Shown here in pieces: positions 1 through 12,485 of a stretch of DNA of 64,000 bases (position 1 is its first letter; the number at the start of each line of letters is the position of its first letter). The translations under genes and the position numbers were made by a program. This DNA is from Nymphaea colorata (lineage: Eukaryota > Streptophyta > Magnoliopsida > Nymphaeales > Nymphaeaceae), in NCBI RefSeq assembly GCF_008831285.2, contig NC_045140.1, positions 28,901,526 through 28,965,525 of the forward strand, read 5' to 3'. Below the pieces are notes generated by a model. It saw nothing but the letters and a program-made list of their open reading frames with translations, searched no databases and had not been told where the DNA came from.

Positions 1-38
1 GCGGAGCAACAACGGCCAAGCGTGAGCGAAATTGGATT

Positions 39-43
39 AAACC
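39..43. repeat. Target-site duplication AAACC of SOLO-1 (39-43 and 16972-16976)
   Basis: AAACC precedes the TG of the LTR at 44 and follows the CA at 16971. Removing one copy plus SOLO-1 restores the FHA LTR sequence seen uninterrupted at 24715-24730. Confidence 0.95.
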
Positions 44-94
44 TGTTAGGCACTACCCGGACGGACCAGTTTGACCGACCCGAAATAGCCCTAA

Positions 95-99
95 GTTCC
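95..99. repeat. Target-site duplication GTTCC of CHR-1 (95-99 and 13139-13143)
   Basis: GTTCC lies immediately outside both ends of CHR-1. Removing the element rejoins SOLO-1 as CTAAGTTCCCAAGACC, matching the same place in CHR-2 LTRs (near 38692 and 48080). Confidence 0.95.
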
Positions 100-3000
100 T
101 GTTAGGCACGATCCCGGTTGGGCAAGAAAGACCGAACCAAGAGCGTCCTAGTTCCCAAGTCTCCTTGAGGGTTGCTGTCTAAAATTCAAAATCCTAAAAA
201 ATTAAACAATGAATCTACCTGGCCGGACAAACCCCGACGCAAATTCCCTTAGGACTGGAATACAGGTGCGGAAAACCCTTTCCCAAATTCCTAGCTAGGG
301 CTGAATCCTACTACAAAACACTACAGTGGGTTATAAGGCCTTACAAGCGCGAGCGATACAATTTGACTCTCACAACTCACTCAAGCAAACCATACAAACC
401 ACGACTAACGCGCAATCACACCCAACGGAAAGCAAATAGGACGGTCGGCTCCTTGTGACCGTGTCTTGGGCAATAGGCCCTTGAGGTGCCACAGAGGGGA
501 GTAAGGCCGAAGCCTGGGCTAAAGCATTAAGGAATAAAACTAAAATGCTTCCTAAAACAAAAGCAAATAACACCCTCCCACGACTACAAGGGGGATGAGA
601 AACGAACCTGCCAAGGAAATACCTTGGCTGTGCGGACAGGCCACGGGGTGATATCCGATCCCCGGGCAACTCAGCTCACGGACCGGCGTGGAGCGCGCGG
701 CCTGGGACAGTCGCCTGCTGTCCGAGATAGCTGGCGAGACGCTTGAGCTGGAGCTGACTACTGCTGCTATGACAGGGCCAACGGAAACTCGCTGTCGACG
801 GCTTTTGCTGCTGCCGCTGCAGGTTGACGGGTGACGCGCGACCGACTGTCGCTTGCCGCTGGACGCCGAACGGACGGGCGACGGACTACCGCCTGCGATG
901 CGCCTGCTGGCTGCGGATACGGCCGAGGGGGGCGAGAGCCGATAAGGCAATGCCTACCTGCCTGGCTGCTGGACGGGCTTGGCCAAGGCTGTCGACGGGC
1001 AGAGGCCGTCGGCTGGAAGCTGGCCGAGGTGCTGGCCGTAAACGCTTAGCGCAAGGCTAGCGCCGGCTGTGCCTGGTCCCTAACTAAGGCCAGCTGGCTT
1101 GGTGCGGTGGGGCTCTAAGGGACGGCTGGTCTCGGTGAGATGGGTTCAGGGTAGGGGTAGGCCGAGAAGAGATGTAGCTTAGGTGGGGTAGATAGGTGAC
1201 CTAACTACAAGAGTGGCTAAGAGGCTGGCTTCGGACTAGTGAGCCTAAGCTCGGATCAAGGTCAAGAGAGAGACCGAGAGAGAGATAGGGTCGACTAGAG
1301 GGTGGCTGCTACTGAACCAAGTTGATGGGTCCGGGTGAGAAGGTCAAGGGACACTCGAGGTAGGCTCGAGTCAACTAGGCTAGGTCGACTGGGTCAAGAG
1401 CTGGGCCAAATTATCTAAGTGAACTAAGTGAGGTTAAGTCAACTAAGACTAGGTCTAGTCAAGGTAAGTGGGTTGACCTAAGGGGTTAGGTAGCACGTGA
1501 GGTAGCCTAGGTGGGTTCGGACGGGCTTGGCTGGTCGAGCCAAGGGTGGTGCACCGGATCTATGCCACGTGGCTAGATCAAGGGCTGCAAGAGGACGCGA
1601 GGGAGATCCCTAGTGACAAGGAGAAGAAGGGAAACCTTTTCCTAAAACTTAGGAAAGGTGGCCTCGAGCTGGATGCGAGTGAGGAGGATAAGGGCGAGGT
1701 GGCGCTTGTGGTTCTCTCAAGCAATGAGATCTGGACACGTGGAGCTGATGAAGGGTGGAGGTTGCATGTGAGATGAGATGTCCTAAAGCTGGGGGAAAAG
1801 AAGGAGGACGTGTGCTAAAAGTTGGGGACACTTCCTAAAGACGTGGAGAGAAGAGGGGGAAGTGGACTTGGTAAAGGCTCGCAATGTGGAGGTGGATGCG
1901 AGGGACGTGGGACACTTGGCAAGCGAGGAGCTGAGCTGGCAAGCTGCTGCTCGAGCTGGCTATGACGTGGATAAAAGGACGCACACGATGACGACACGTG
2001 GCTGGATGAACGATCAAGGATTCATGCGACTAGGGGTGAGACTTAATCAAAAAGCAACTCGAGAAAGGTAGGGAGAAAGGCGTGGGACTCTCCTAAAGAC
2101 TAGGGCCACTAATTCTCGAGCTGATCTCGAGTGGGACAGGTGGTGCTGACGTGGAGGAGCTGCTGGACTGACTGGTTCGATGGCTGACACGTGGACACTT
2201 GGACGGTGGAGATGAAGAACGAGGAGACTTACCCGGACTTGGCTGGCGTTCACGGTGGAGTGCTCCAAGCTCGCCGGCGACCGGAATCCTCTTCTTCACT
2301 TCGACAGTCCGAACTACCCTTAACGAAATTTAACAAAAACAGGAAGGAGGAGGGCAGAACAATCCTCGGCCTCAAGGGCAATGGCGGGCGCCGGATTTAG
2401 CAGCGGCGACCGGAATTAGCCTCTTTAACGGCGAGGTACCGATCTTCCAACCTAGCCGTCGGATTCCGCCCAAATTACACTATTTTGTAGCTTTTCTTCG
2501 GGCGACCCTTTTAAGCTAGTTCTTACTGTTTTTCCACGGCCAGATTCACGACTTTTACTTGATTTTCTATTTCTGGACCGAGAGCTCAAATGGAAGAACC
2601 CAGAGCTTAATTTCAGTATTTTACGAAGCTCTTCCACCGAATGTATTTCTCTAGCGATCAATGATTAATCTAAGCGGTCGCTTGGGTGATTAAGATCGAG
2701 TAAAAGGCTTCTCGGGCCGACTGAACCAGAGGTCTCAACTCTGATCCTGGGTACGCCAAGAACAGAACTGATCGTGGAGAATTCGGCCTGAGAATCTCCC
2801 TATCTCGGATCGTTATTCACGCAAGAAATCGAATGAATCAAACAAATGAACGCGTCCCGTTGAAGCCGAGGATCAGACCTGCGCCTTCAACCTTCCCTTT
2901 CTCTGAAATCAGACTTTCAACCCCTTCGTGTGCAAGGAGAAGGCTCTGATTACAGTTTTAATGAAAACCGGTAGGGGTACTTACGTGGTCAAGGGAGAAT

Positions 3001-3933
3001 CCGCCGCCGGTGAGGAGGAGATCCGCCCGAGCCATGCCTTTGGGCCTTCGTCGAAGACGCCGGTGCTCCAAAGCTCTTCAATGGATGAGAAATCGCCACG
3101 GGCCAAGGGGGCGCGAGAGGGAGAAGAGGCCTGGTTCACTCCTCGGTGAAGAAGACGGGAGACAAGAGATTACGGGATTCCACAAAGGGAAATGGCAAAC
3201 CTCGCGAGGAGGAGAGAGAGTACTCGACTCCAAATGAACTTAATTTCATAAAAACTTCCCCATTACACTTAGATCTAAAACTATTTATACATTCCTATGT
3301 GAGTTAAATCTACAATCCAGATCTTCACTCTCTACCCAACCCAATTACATAAGTGCGCCTGACACAACCCGCCAGGCTAGGTCCCTTATTCGATTCCCAA
3401 GGGCGACATGTCCAAACCCTTTTACAAAAAGCAAATGCGCCTAAGGAATTAAGTCTAGCTACGTAATGCATTAAACCAAACTAGACCGGGCCTAGTGCCC
3501 AACACTTAAACTAATTATGCTAGCCCTTGAGCCTGCTCAGCCCAAGGTGGGGACCTCGTTAGGGGACCCGCCCTCACTTCGGGTTAGGATTGTAAGGGTT
3601 CGGTCTGGTTTGACCGAACCATTTCCTAAGACGTTAGTCCTAGGTTGCCTCTAAGGCTCGTGCGGACTAGGCTCGTTGGGTTTAGATTCTTCTAATTCTA
3701 CGAACCTGACTTCCGGACCACAGTCACCTTGAGACTCCTGTAATTCAAGCACCGTTGAAGACCCAGTTGCTCCTCCCGCTGCAACCGTATCTGATGCTTC
3801 AATCTTCTTCTTGGGACTACTCTTGATGCATTGCAAAGACCGAGCCCATATGTCGGAAGCCTTGCGCTTCCTCTGGCTAGGTTCGGCCAGCTCGGCCTCT
3901 GTTGGGTCTGGACCAAAAGGTAGGTCCGTAACA
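100..3933 (-). repeat. CHR-1 3' LTR
   Basis: 3834 bp, TGTTAGGC...GTAACA on the + strand. U3 (right end) begins with 94 codons of the pol C-terminus. A TATA box (TATAAATA on the - strand) is at 3282-3289, so U3 is about 650 bp and R plus U5 about 3.2 kb. Candidate donors lie at 2984 and 2232 and an acceptor at 584, the same relative places as in the other families. Confidence 0.93.
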
Positions 3934-6900
3934 GATTCCCCTTCCCTACCTTGCGCTTGTCCTCGAGCGCTAGAAGAGGGGAAACGGTGAACCACTGACC
4001 CGTATTCTTCCCAAGAAGTACCCCTGTCGGGTCCTTCCCACTCCACAAGAACTTCATGCCTCATCCTCCCCTGTCGTTGCATATATCTATGTTTTAAAAT
4101 GCGATAGGGGGTTGGTAAGCTATCCGGCACTTGCTCAATCAACATAGGTACATCCCCTACATGAGGCTTCAGTCGAGTGACATGAAAAACTGGGTGCACT
4201 TGAGCCGTTCTAGGGAGTCCAAGCCTGTATGCGGCTTTTCCCACTTTCTGGATTACCGGATATGGGCCATAGTATCGAGGCAATAGCTTGGAGTATGGCT
4301 GGCCCATTAGGGATCTCTGCTTAAGAGGCAACCTCCTAAGCCAAACGTAGTCCCCCACCGCGAATTCCCGATCCTGCCTTCCCTTGTCGTACACCTGCTT
4401 CATGCGGTTCTGTGCCTTGAGGATGTTCTGTCTTAGAGATTCTAAAACTTCTTCCCTCGTACGTAGCTCACAATCAACATTGTCATCTTCAGCTGTACCT
4501 CCCTCATATCTTGGAATCGATGGAGGAGGAACACCGTAGACTCCCTCATAAGGCGTCATGCATGTAGACGAGTGATGACTCGTATTGTAAGACCATTCTG
4601 CCCAAGGCAGATATTTGACCCAAGTCGTGGGTCGTTCACCCGCGAAGCATCGTAGATAAGTCTCTAAGGACCGGTTAACGATCTTACTTTGCCCATCAGT
4701 CTGTGGGTGGTGGGCGGTACTAAAATTCAACGTCGTACCCATGTTCTTCATATATTCCTGCCAGAATGCGCTAAGAAATATGGAGTCTCTGTCGCAGACT
4801 ACCGACTGTGGCATTCCATGCAGTTTACCGATGTACTCATGGTAGACGTTGGCCACTAAGGGCCCTTGGTATAACCATGGCAGAGGGGCGAAATGGCTAT
4901 ACTTTGTGAGCCGATCCACAACAACTAGCACTGCCTCTTTTCCTTCTGATCGGGGCATTGCGTCAATAAAATCCATTGTGATATCAGTCCACGGTTTTGT
5001 TGGTACCGGAAAAGGAATTAGGTGCCCTGGAGGCTTGATGGCCTCATATTTCTCTCTCTGGCACACTACACATTTTTTTCATGACCTGCGGCTGGAGTGT
5101 CATGAAAATGATGCAGGAGTTCCTGCTTCAGCCCAGAATTAGGAGGGACGACTGCTTTGTCCTTCCTATATAAAATTTCCCTTCTGACTGAGAAAAACGG
5201 AATGGATCCCGGGTTTTGCTCGACTGAGGCTTTGATTAACCGTATGGATTCATCATCTTGCTGATCCTGGCCTAATCTGGTCCAGATGTCGGTTTCCACT
5301 ACCGAGAGTGTCATTAATTGTTCAGTCAAGCGGGAAAGAGAGTCTGCCACCTTATTGTCAGGCCCCTTTTTGTATTCAATCTCAAAGTCATACCCCAGGA
5401 GTTTGGCAAGCCATCGCTGCTGAGTAGGAGTAGACACACGCTGCTTAAGCATGTATTTGAGACTGTTCTGATCAGTCCTGACAATAAACCTGCGTCCTAT
5501 CAAATACGGACGCCATTTTTCCACCGCGATCACTATAGCAAGCAGTTCTTTTTCATATGTGGAGAGAGGTTTTGCTCTGCTTGTTAATGCTTTGGACATA
5601 TACGCGATGGGATGTCCCGCTTGTCCTAACACTGCTCCAACACCCACTTCGCAAGCATCTGTTTCAATGGTAAACGTCTTCGTGAAGTCTGGAAGTGTAA
5701 GGACGGGAGCTGACATGAGGGCTGCCTTCAGCTTCTCGAAAGCGACCCTAGACTTCTCATTCCACTGGAAAGCCCCTTTTTTGAGCATCTGCGTCAAGGG
5801 CTGTGCAATAAGTCCATAACCTTGTATGAACCTTCTGTAGTATCTAGTGAGACCTAAGAAGCCTCTCAGACCCTTAAGGTCCTTGGGCAGTGGCCATTTT
5901 TCCATGGCTATCAACTTTTCGGTGTCTGCCCGAACCCCATCTCTGGACACAATGTGTCCCAAATATCCAATCGAAGATTGTCCAAAACTACACTTGGACA
6001 TCTTCGCAAAAAGGTTGTGCTCCTTCAAGATTCTCAATGTGATCCTCAGATGATGCTCGTGCTCTTTCTCACTCTTGCTGTAGATGAGAATGTCGTCGAA
6101 GAAAACCAGGATGAAGTCTCTAAGGTGCTCTCAAAACACATCTTTCATACACCGCTGAAAAGTAGCTGGTGCATTACTAAGACCGAAGGGCATTACTAGA
6201 AACTCATAGTGCCCGTCATGCGTACGGAAAGCAGTCTTCAGTATGTCTTCATCATGCATTCTGATCTGATGGTAGCCGGCTCGAAGATCAATTTTTGAAA
6301 AGATAGTGGCGCCGGCCAACTCATCCAACAACTCATCTATGACCGGTATCGGGTGTCTGTCCTTAACGGTCACCTCGTTTAAAGCTCTATAGTCGATGCA
6401 GAAATGCCAAGTATTATCTTTTTTCTTGACCAAGAGAACTGGCGAAGAAAAGGGACTAGTACTAGGGCGTATAATGCCGCTCTGGAGCATTTCCTTAACA
6501 AGGCGTTCTATCTCCGCCTTCTGACTGTACCCGTACCTGTAAGGCCTGACATTTACAGGCTCTGCTCCTTGAGTGAGAATGATCCTATGATCATAAGCCC
6601 TCTTTGGTGGAAGGCCTGTTGGTTCTGCGAACACATCCGGAAACTCATCAAGCACGTTTTGAATCAAGGGAGGAATCGGCTCTTCTTTGTTTTCGGCCGA
6701 TTCTGGTACATCCGTAGCAAGGGTAAGAACCCAACATGCTGGTTGCTCTTGTTGGATGGACCTCAATGCAGTTTTAGGACTTGTGGAGCTAGCAAGTCCT
6801 TGAATCGTAATCGATTCTTCCTCTCCTTCTAGGATGAAGGTCATTGTGAAATTCTTCACATCCCAGTGTATGTCTTTCCAGGTTAAAAACCACGGCATGC

Positions 6901-8737
6901 CTAGGATAAGATCCACTCCTTCAAGTGGGATGACAAGACAGTCCACTTTAAAGGATTTCTTCTTAACCGTTACATCCAAGCTTTTGCCTTCGTGTTTGCA
7001 TTTGATTCAGAGTCCCCCTCCCACGATTATTGTTTGTGGGCGGCTGTCCGTAAGGGCGACCTTGCACCTCTTGGCTGCTTCCTCGGTAAGGAAGTTGTTG
7101 GTGGCTCCATTATCAAGCAATATCAACACTTTTTGGCCATTGATACGACCAAAAACGTGCATAGCGTTGGCTTTGTAAGGGTCTTGAATGGAATGGAGGG
7201 ATTTGACTTCTTCGGCTTTATCCTCACTAGTCGAAGCTTCTCCTTTCTTCTCCTTAGGCTCGGCTTTCTGCTTGCCTCGCCTTCTAACTTGGACTTCCTC
7301 TTCTGATGAGGAGCTTGAACTCGAGGTAGAGGAATGTTCGCTTTCTGAACTTGAACTGCATTCTGAATCATCTACTACCACCATATTGTACAACGATTTG
7401 CACTGGTGGTTTTTCTCCCATTTGCCATCACACCAAAAACACAAGCCTTTGCGCTTGTACTCTTCAATTTGTTGGGGCGTGAGATAACGTGTGGGACGAT
7501 CACGGCCCTGCCTTGGGTTGGGCCTAGGATTATTCCCTCCTTTGTAGGGCACCATTCCCCTCTCTTTGTTGCGAGAAGTAGAAGAAAACGAGGGTCTTTT
7601 CTTCTGCTTGTCAGATTTTCGAGCCTTTCTATCTCGTCTTTCTCTTTTCTCTTCTTTCCTCTCTTCAATTCTTTCTTCGTACAAACGTGCCATTGCAAAA
7701 CACTCTTCAAGGCTGTTGAAACGATGTATTTACATTTCACGCTTGATGTCTCTTCTCAAACCGCCCTTGAAAGCTCCAATTAGAGCCTTTTCTGGCCATT
7801 GTACCATGCTCGCTAATCGTTCGAATTGCTCTTGATAAGCGGGTACGGATGTTGTTTGAGCTAAGTTCTTGAGATCCTCGTTGTAGTCGATAAACGTGGA
7901 ATCTCCAAAGTGTAGTTGCAGACTTGCTTTGTACTGTTTCCAAGTCGGATTGGGCGTTTTATGCTCAAACCACAGGAAGTGGGTAGTAGCCTTGCCTGTC
8001 ATGTTGGCTGTGGCAATTTCTATCCACTCATCTCTTGGGACATGATGGCACAAGAAGAAGCGCTCAGCCATGAACAACCATTCTCTAAGTTGTTCACCGT
8101 TGAATTTGGGAAAATCATACTTGACGGATGGTTTTCTCCTTTCTTCATGACGGAAGGCTTCTCTTTGGGGTCTTCTTGGACGAATGGGTGACTCGTCCTC
8201 ACCTTCTGTGTCATCAAAAGTAAGATTCCGATATACCTGACTATACCGGGGTTCACGAGGTGTTCTGAGATACTCGCTAGTAGGCTCGGACTGATTTCTG
8301 TTTGGAGGAGGCCGCATGATTCTGGCTCCTTCATGACTAGTCCCAACATGAGAGAGGTTGTTGGGATCTAACTCAGTATCGGTTTGATGGCCAGGTCCAT
8401 CCATCAAACCTTTTCCTTTGTTCGGGCCCTGAGTAGCCCTCTCAACCACTTGGGGTTGTGGTTGGTTAGCAGCTAGTTGTCTAAACATAGCCCTAACCTC
8501 TTCCATTTCTTTTTGGCGGTCTAGATTCTGTCGATCTTGATCTCTTTTGCGAAAGTGCTCCGCCTTGTTCATGTCACTTCTCATTTGTGCCACTTCTCGC
8601 TCTATGGTTAGAATTCGTTCCATAGCAAAGAGGGGCACTTGTCCTGCCTCGGCCATAGGGGCCACTTCTTGCTGCCCCGTGATTACTTCCTCGATAATAG
8701 GCTCATCCAGGGTGAATTGTTTCTTGGACTTCCCCAT
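3651..8737 (-). pseudogene. gag-pol: CHR-1 gag-pol polyprotein, broken by three stops and a 79-bp deletion
   Basis: Start chosen at the ATG at 8737 (GKSKKQF follows), matching CHR-2; the longer frame to 8770 begins with TTG. Capsid region runs to about 7640. A zinc knuckle of spacing CX2CX7HXC is at 7441-7400, then an acidic Ser-rich linker, then the protease motif LLDNGAT near 7115-7095. RT has VFFDDIL with the catalytic DD at 6097-6092. RNase H follows (TDACEVG), then integrase with HPQTDGQS, the GPY/F-type block and a chromodomain ([16 protein letters not shown]). Breaks: TAA 7730-7732, TGA 7007-7009, TGA 6131-6133, and a 79-bp deletion near 5080 relative to CHR-2. The deletion shifts frame and removes much of the integrase HHCC finger. 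The last 94 codons lie in the 3' LTR, ending at 3651. Confidence 0.93.
3934..3949 (-). other. CHR-1 polypurine tract
   Basis: On the - strand, GTAGGGAAGGGGAATC abuts the 3' LTR start (TGTTACGG). It should prime plus-strand DNA synthesis. It is also translated as part of pol, since the frame stays open across it. Confidence 0.85.
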
Positions 8738-9281
8738 TTCGTGGAGTTGCGATCTAAGGCGCCAAGGCAATAGTTTGCTTAGCTGAAATAAACCTAACTA
8801 AAATCCAAAATCTGACGAAGGCTGCCACTCTCAAGGAAAACCACTCTGTTTCTGCCTATGCTGCCACGCTGCCGCTGCCTCTGCTGCCGCGCGTGAGTTC
8901 GTAGGCAAGGGAGACGGGTTGGCCCGTCTACTGCCGCGCTACTCCTTAGTGCCTCGGCAGTCCCGCTTCGCTTTCGGCCGAGCTCGTAGAGCCTAAATCG
9001 CCACACCCGCCTGGTGTCTCGGCGACGCACCTCAAGCTCAGCTACCCTCAGGTGTACACTGCGTACAGCCCTACACTTGCTGAAATCAAGCAAGCGAAGC
9101 CTCGTCTACGCGATGGAATTAGCGAAATCGCGAAGGCTGAAATCCTAAGACTGACACTAACAACCGAGAATACCAAATCACCTCGCGGAAGACCAAGCTG
9201 AATTTTGTCGTCTGAACTGCCCTCTGAAGGTGAATCTTCGTGGGTCGGTGCTTAAATTGACGTACAAAAGACCTCAAGGTG
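8738..9281 (-). other. CHR-1 untranslated leader between PBS and gag
   Basis: About 540 bases with no supported coding sequence. It starts just after the PBS and ends at the gag ATG. The only sizeable frame here (8794-9093) has no counterpart in the CHR-2 leader and looks fortuitous. Confidence 0.6.
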
Positions 9282-9294
9282 GCTCTGATACCAA
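9282..9294 (-). other. CHR-1 primer-binding site, initiator-Met tRNA type
   Basis: TTGGTATCAGAGC on the - strand, one base downstream of the 5' LTR end (CTAACA). It is complementary to the 3' end of plant initiator-Met tRNA, the usual primer of Ty3/gypsy elements in plants. Confidence 0.93.
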
Positions 9295-9779
9295 TTGTTA
9301 GGCACGATCCCGGTTGCGCTAGAAAGACCGAACCAAGAGCGTCCTAGTTCCGAAGTCTCCTTGAGGGTTGCTGTCTAAAATTCAAAATCCTAAAAAATTA
9401 AACAATGAATCTACCCGGTCGGACAAACCCCGGCGCAAATTCCCTTAGGACTGGAATACAGGTGCGGAAAACCCTTTCCCAAATTCCTAGCTAGGGCTGA
9501 ATCCTACTACAAAACACTACAGTGGGTTATAAGGCCTTACAAGCGCGAGCGATACAATTTGACTCTCACAACTCACTCAAGCAAACCATACAAACCACGA
9601 CTAACGCGCAATCACACCCAACGGAAAGCAAATAGGACGGTCGGCTCCTTGTGACCGTGTCTTGGGCAATAGGCCCTTGAGGTGCCATAGAGGGGAGTAA
9701 GGCCGAAGCCTGGGCTAAAGCATTAAGGAATAAAACTAAAATGCTTCCTAAAACAAAAGCAAATAACACCCTCCCACGA

Positions 9780-11428
9780 CTACAAGGGGGATGAGAAACG
9801 AACCTGCCAAGGAAATACCTTGGCTGTGCGGACAGGCCACGGGGTGATATCCGATCCCCGGGCAACTCAGCTCACGGGCCGGCGTGGAGCGCACGGCCTG
9901 GGACAGTCGCCTGCTGTCCGAGATAGCTGGCGAGACGCTTGAGCTGGAGCTGACTACTGCTGCTATGACAGGGCCAACGGAAACTCGCTGTCGACGGCTT
10001 TTGCTGCTGCCGCTGCAGGTTGACGGGTGACGCGCGACCGACTATCGCTTGCCGCTGGACGCCGAACGGACGGGCGACGGACTGCCGCCTGCGATGCGCC
10101 TGCTGGCTGCGGATACGGCCGAGGGGGGCGAGAGCCGATAAGGCAATCCCTACCTGCCTGGCTGCTGGACGGGCTCGGCCAAGGCTGTCGACGGGCAGAG
10201 GCCGTCGGCTAGAAGCTGGCCGAGGTGCTGGCCGTAAACGCTTAGCGCAAGGCTAGCACCGGTTGTGCCTGGTCCCTAACTAAGGCCGGCTGGCTTGGTG
10301 CGGCGGGGCTCTAAGGGACGGCTGGTCTCGGTGAGATGGGTTCAGGGCAGGGGTAGGCCGAGAAGAGATGTAGCTTAGGTGGGGTAGATAGGTGACCTAA
10401 CTACAAGAGAGGCTAAGAGGCTGGCTTCGGACTAGTGAGCCTAAGCTCGGATCAAGGTCAAGAGAGAGACCGAGAGAGAGATAGGGTCGACTAGAGGGTG
10501 GCTGCTACTGAACCAAGTTGATGGGTCCGGGTGAGAAGGTCAAGGGACACTCGAGGTAGGCTCGAGTCAACTAGGCTAGGTCGACTGGGTCAAGAGCTGG
10601 GCCAAATTATCTAAGTGAACTAAGTGAGGTTAAGTCAACTAAGACTAGGTCTAGTCAAGGTAAGTGGGTTGACCTAAGGGGTTAGGTAGCGCGTGAGGTA
10701 GCCTAGGTGGGTTCGGACGGGCTTGGCTGGTCGAGCCAAGGGTGGTGCACCGGATCTATGCCACGTGGCTAGATCAAGGGCTGCAAGAGGACGCGAGGGA
10801 GATCCCTAGTGACAAGGAAAAGAAGGGAAACCTTTTCCTAAAACTTAGGAAAGGTGGTCTCGAGCTGGATGCGAGTGAGGAGGATAAGGGCGAGGTGGCA
10901 CTTGTGGTTCTCTCAAGCAAGGAGATCTGGACACGTGGAGCTGATGAAGGGTGGAGGTTGCATGTGAGATGAGATGTCCTAAAGCTGGGGGAAAAGAAGG
11001 AGGACGTGTGCTAAAAGTTGGGGACACTTCCTAAAGACGTGGAGAGAAGAGTGGGAAGTGGACTTGGTAAAGGCTCGCAATGTGGAGGTGGATGCGAGGG
11101 ACGTGGGACACTTGGCAAGCGAGGAGCTGAGCTGGCAAGCTGCTGCTCTAGCTTGCTATGACGTGGATAAAAGGACGCACATGATGACGACACGTGGCTG
11201 GATGAACGATCAAGGATTCATGCGACTAGGGGTGAGACTTAATCAAAAAGCAACTCGAGAAAGTTAGAGAGAAAGGCGTGGGACTCTCCTAAAGACTAGG
11301 GCCACTAATTCTCGAGCTGATCTCGAGTGGGACAGGTGGTGCTGACGTAGAGGAGCTGCTGGACTGACTGGTTCGATGGCTGACACGTGGACACTTGGAC
11401 GGTGGAGATGAAGAACGAGGAGACTTAC
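9780..11428 (-). other. Candidate leader intron inside the CHR-1 5' LTR
   Basis: Donor G|GTAAGT at 11428-11423 and acceptor CCCCCTTGTAG ending at 9780 give a 1649-nt intron, the same length in the 3' LTR (2232-584). A second possible donor, CAC|GTAAGT, is at 12180-12175. Equivalent sites occur in the CHR-2, SOLO-1 and FHA LTRs. Splicing itself is inferred, not shown. Confidence 0.5.
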
Positions 11429-12477
11429 CCGGACTTGGCTGGCGTTCACGGTGGAGTGCTCCAAGCTCTCCGGCGACCGGAATCCTCTTCTTCACTTCGA
11501 CAGTCCGAACTACCCTTAACGAAATTTAACAAAAACAGGAAGGAGGAGGGCAGAACAATCCTCGGCCTCAAGGGCAATGGCGGGCGCCGGATTTAGCAGC
11601 GGCGACCGGAATTAGCCTCTTTTCCGGCGAGGTACCGATCTTCCAACCTAGCCGTCGGATTCCGCCCAAGTTACACTATTTTGTAGCTTTTCTTCGGGTG
11701 ACCCTTTTAAGCTAGTTCTTACTGTTTTTCCACGGCCAAATTCACGACTTTTACTTGATTTTCTATTTCTGGACCGAGAGCTCAAATGGAAGAACCCAGA
11801 GCTTAATTTTAGTATTTTACGAAGCTCTTCCACCGAATGTATTTCTCTAGCGATCAATGATTAATCTAAGCGATCGCTTGGGTGATTAAGATCGAGTAAA
11901 AGGCTTCTCGGGCCGACTGAACCAGAGGTCTCAACTCTGATCCTGGGTACGCCAAGAACAGAACTGATCGTGGAGAATTCGGCCTGAGAATCTCCCTATC
12001 TCGGATCGTTATTCATGCAAGAAATCGAATGAATCAAACAAATGAACGCGTCCCGTTGAAGCCGAGGATCAGACCTGCGCCTTCGACCTTCCCTTTCTCT
12101 GAAATCAGACTTTCAACCCCTTCGTGTGCAAGGAGAAGGCTCTGATTACAGTTTTAATGAAAACCGGTAGGGGTACTTACGTGGTCAAGGGAGAATCCGC
12201 CGCCGGTGAGGAGGAGATCCGCCCGAGCCGTGCCTTTGGGCCTTCGTCGAAGACGCCGGTGCTCCAAAGCTCTTCAATGGATGAGAAATCGCCACGGGCC
12301 AAGGGGGCGCGAGAGGGAGAAGACGCCTGGTTCACTCCTCGGTGAAGAAGATGGGAGACAAGAGATTACGGGATTCCACAAAGGGAAATGGCAAACCTCG
12401 CGAGGAGGAGAGAGAGTACTCGACTCCAAATGAACTTAATTTCATAAAAACTTCCCCATTACACTTAGATCTAAAAC

Positions 12478-12485
12478 TATTTATA
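12478..12485 (-). promoter_or_regulatory. TATA box of the CHR-1 5' LTR (also 3282-3289 in the 3' LTR)
   Basis: TATAAATA on the - strand, about 655 bp into the LTR, followed by an A/T-rich then CT-rich stretch typical of a plant transcript start. It marks the likely U3/R border. Confidence 0.7.

Noticed and set aside
824-1060. Short ORFs in GC-rich parts of the CHR-1 LTR (and copies near 10020)
   Set aside because: High GC lowers stop frequency; they overlap in several frames and lie in a candidate intron.
8738-8770. Longer gag N-terminus in CHR-1
   Set aside because: The frame begins with TTG; CHR-2 gag starts at the ATG equivalent to 8737.
3651-9295. Envelope-like third ORF in the chromoviruses
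   Set aside because: No ORF lies between the pol end and the LTR, because pol itself runs into the LTR.
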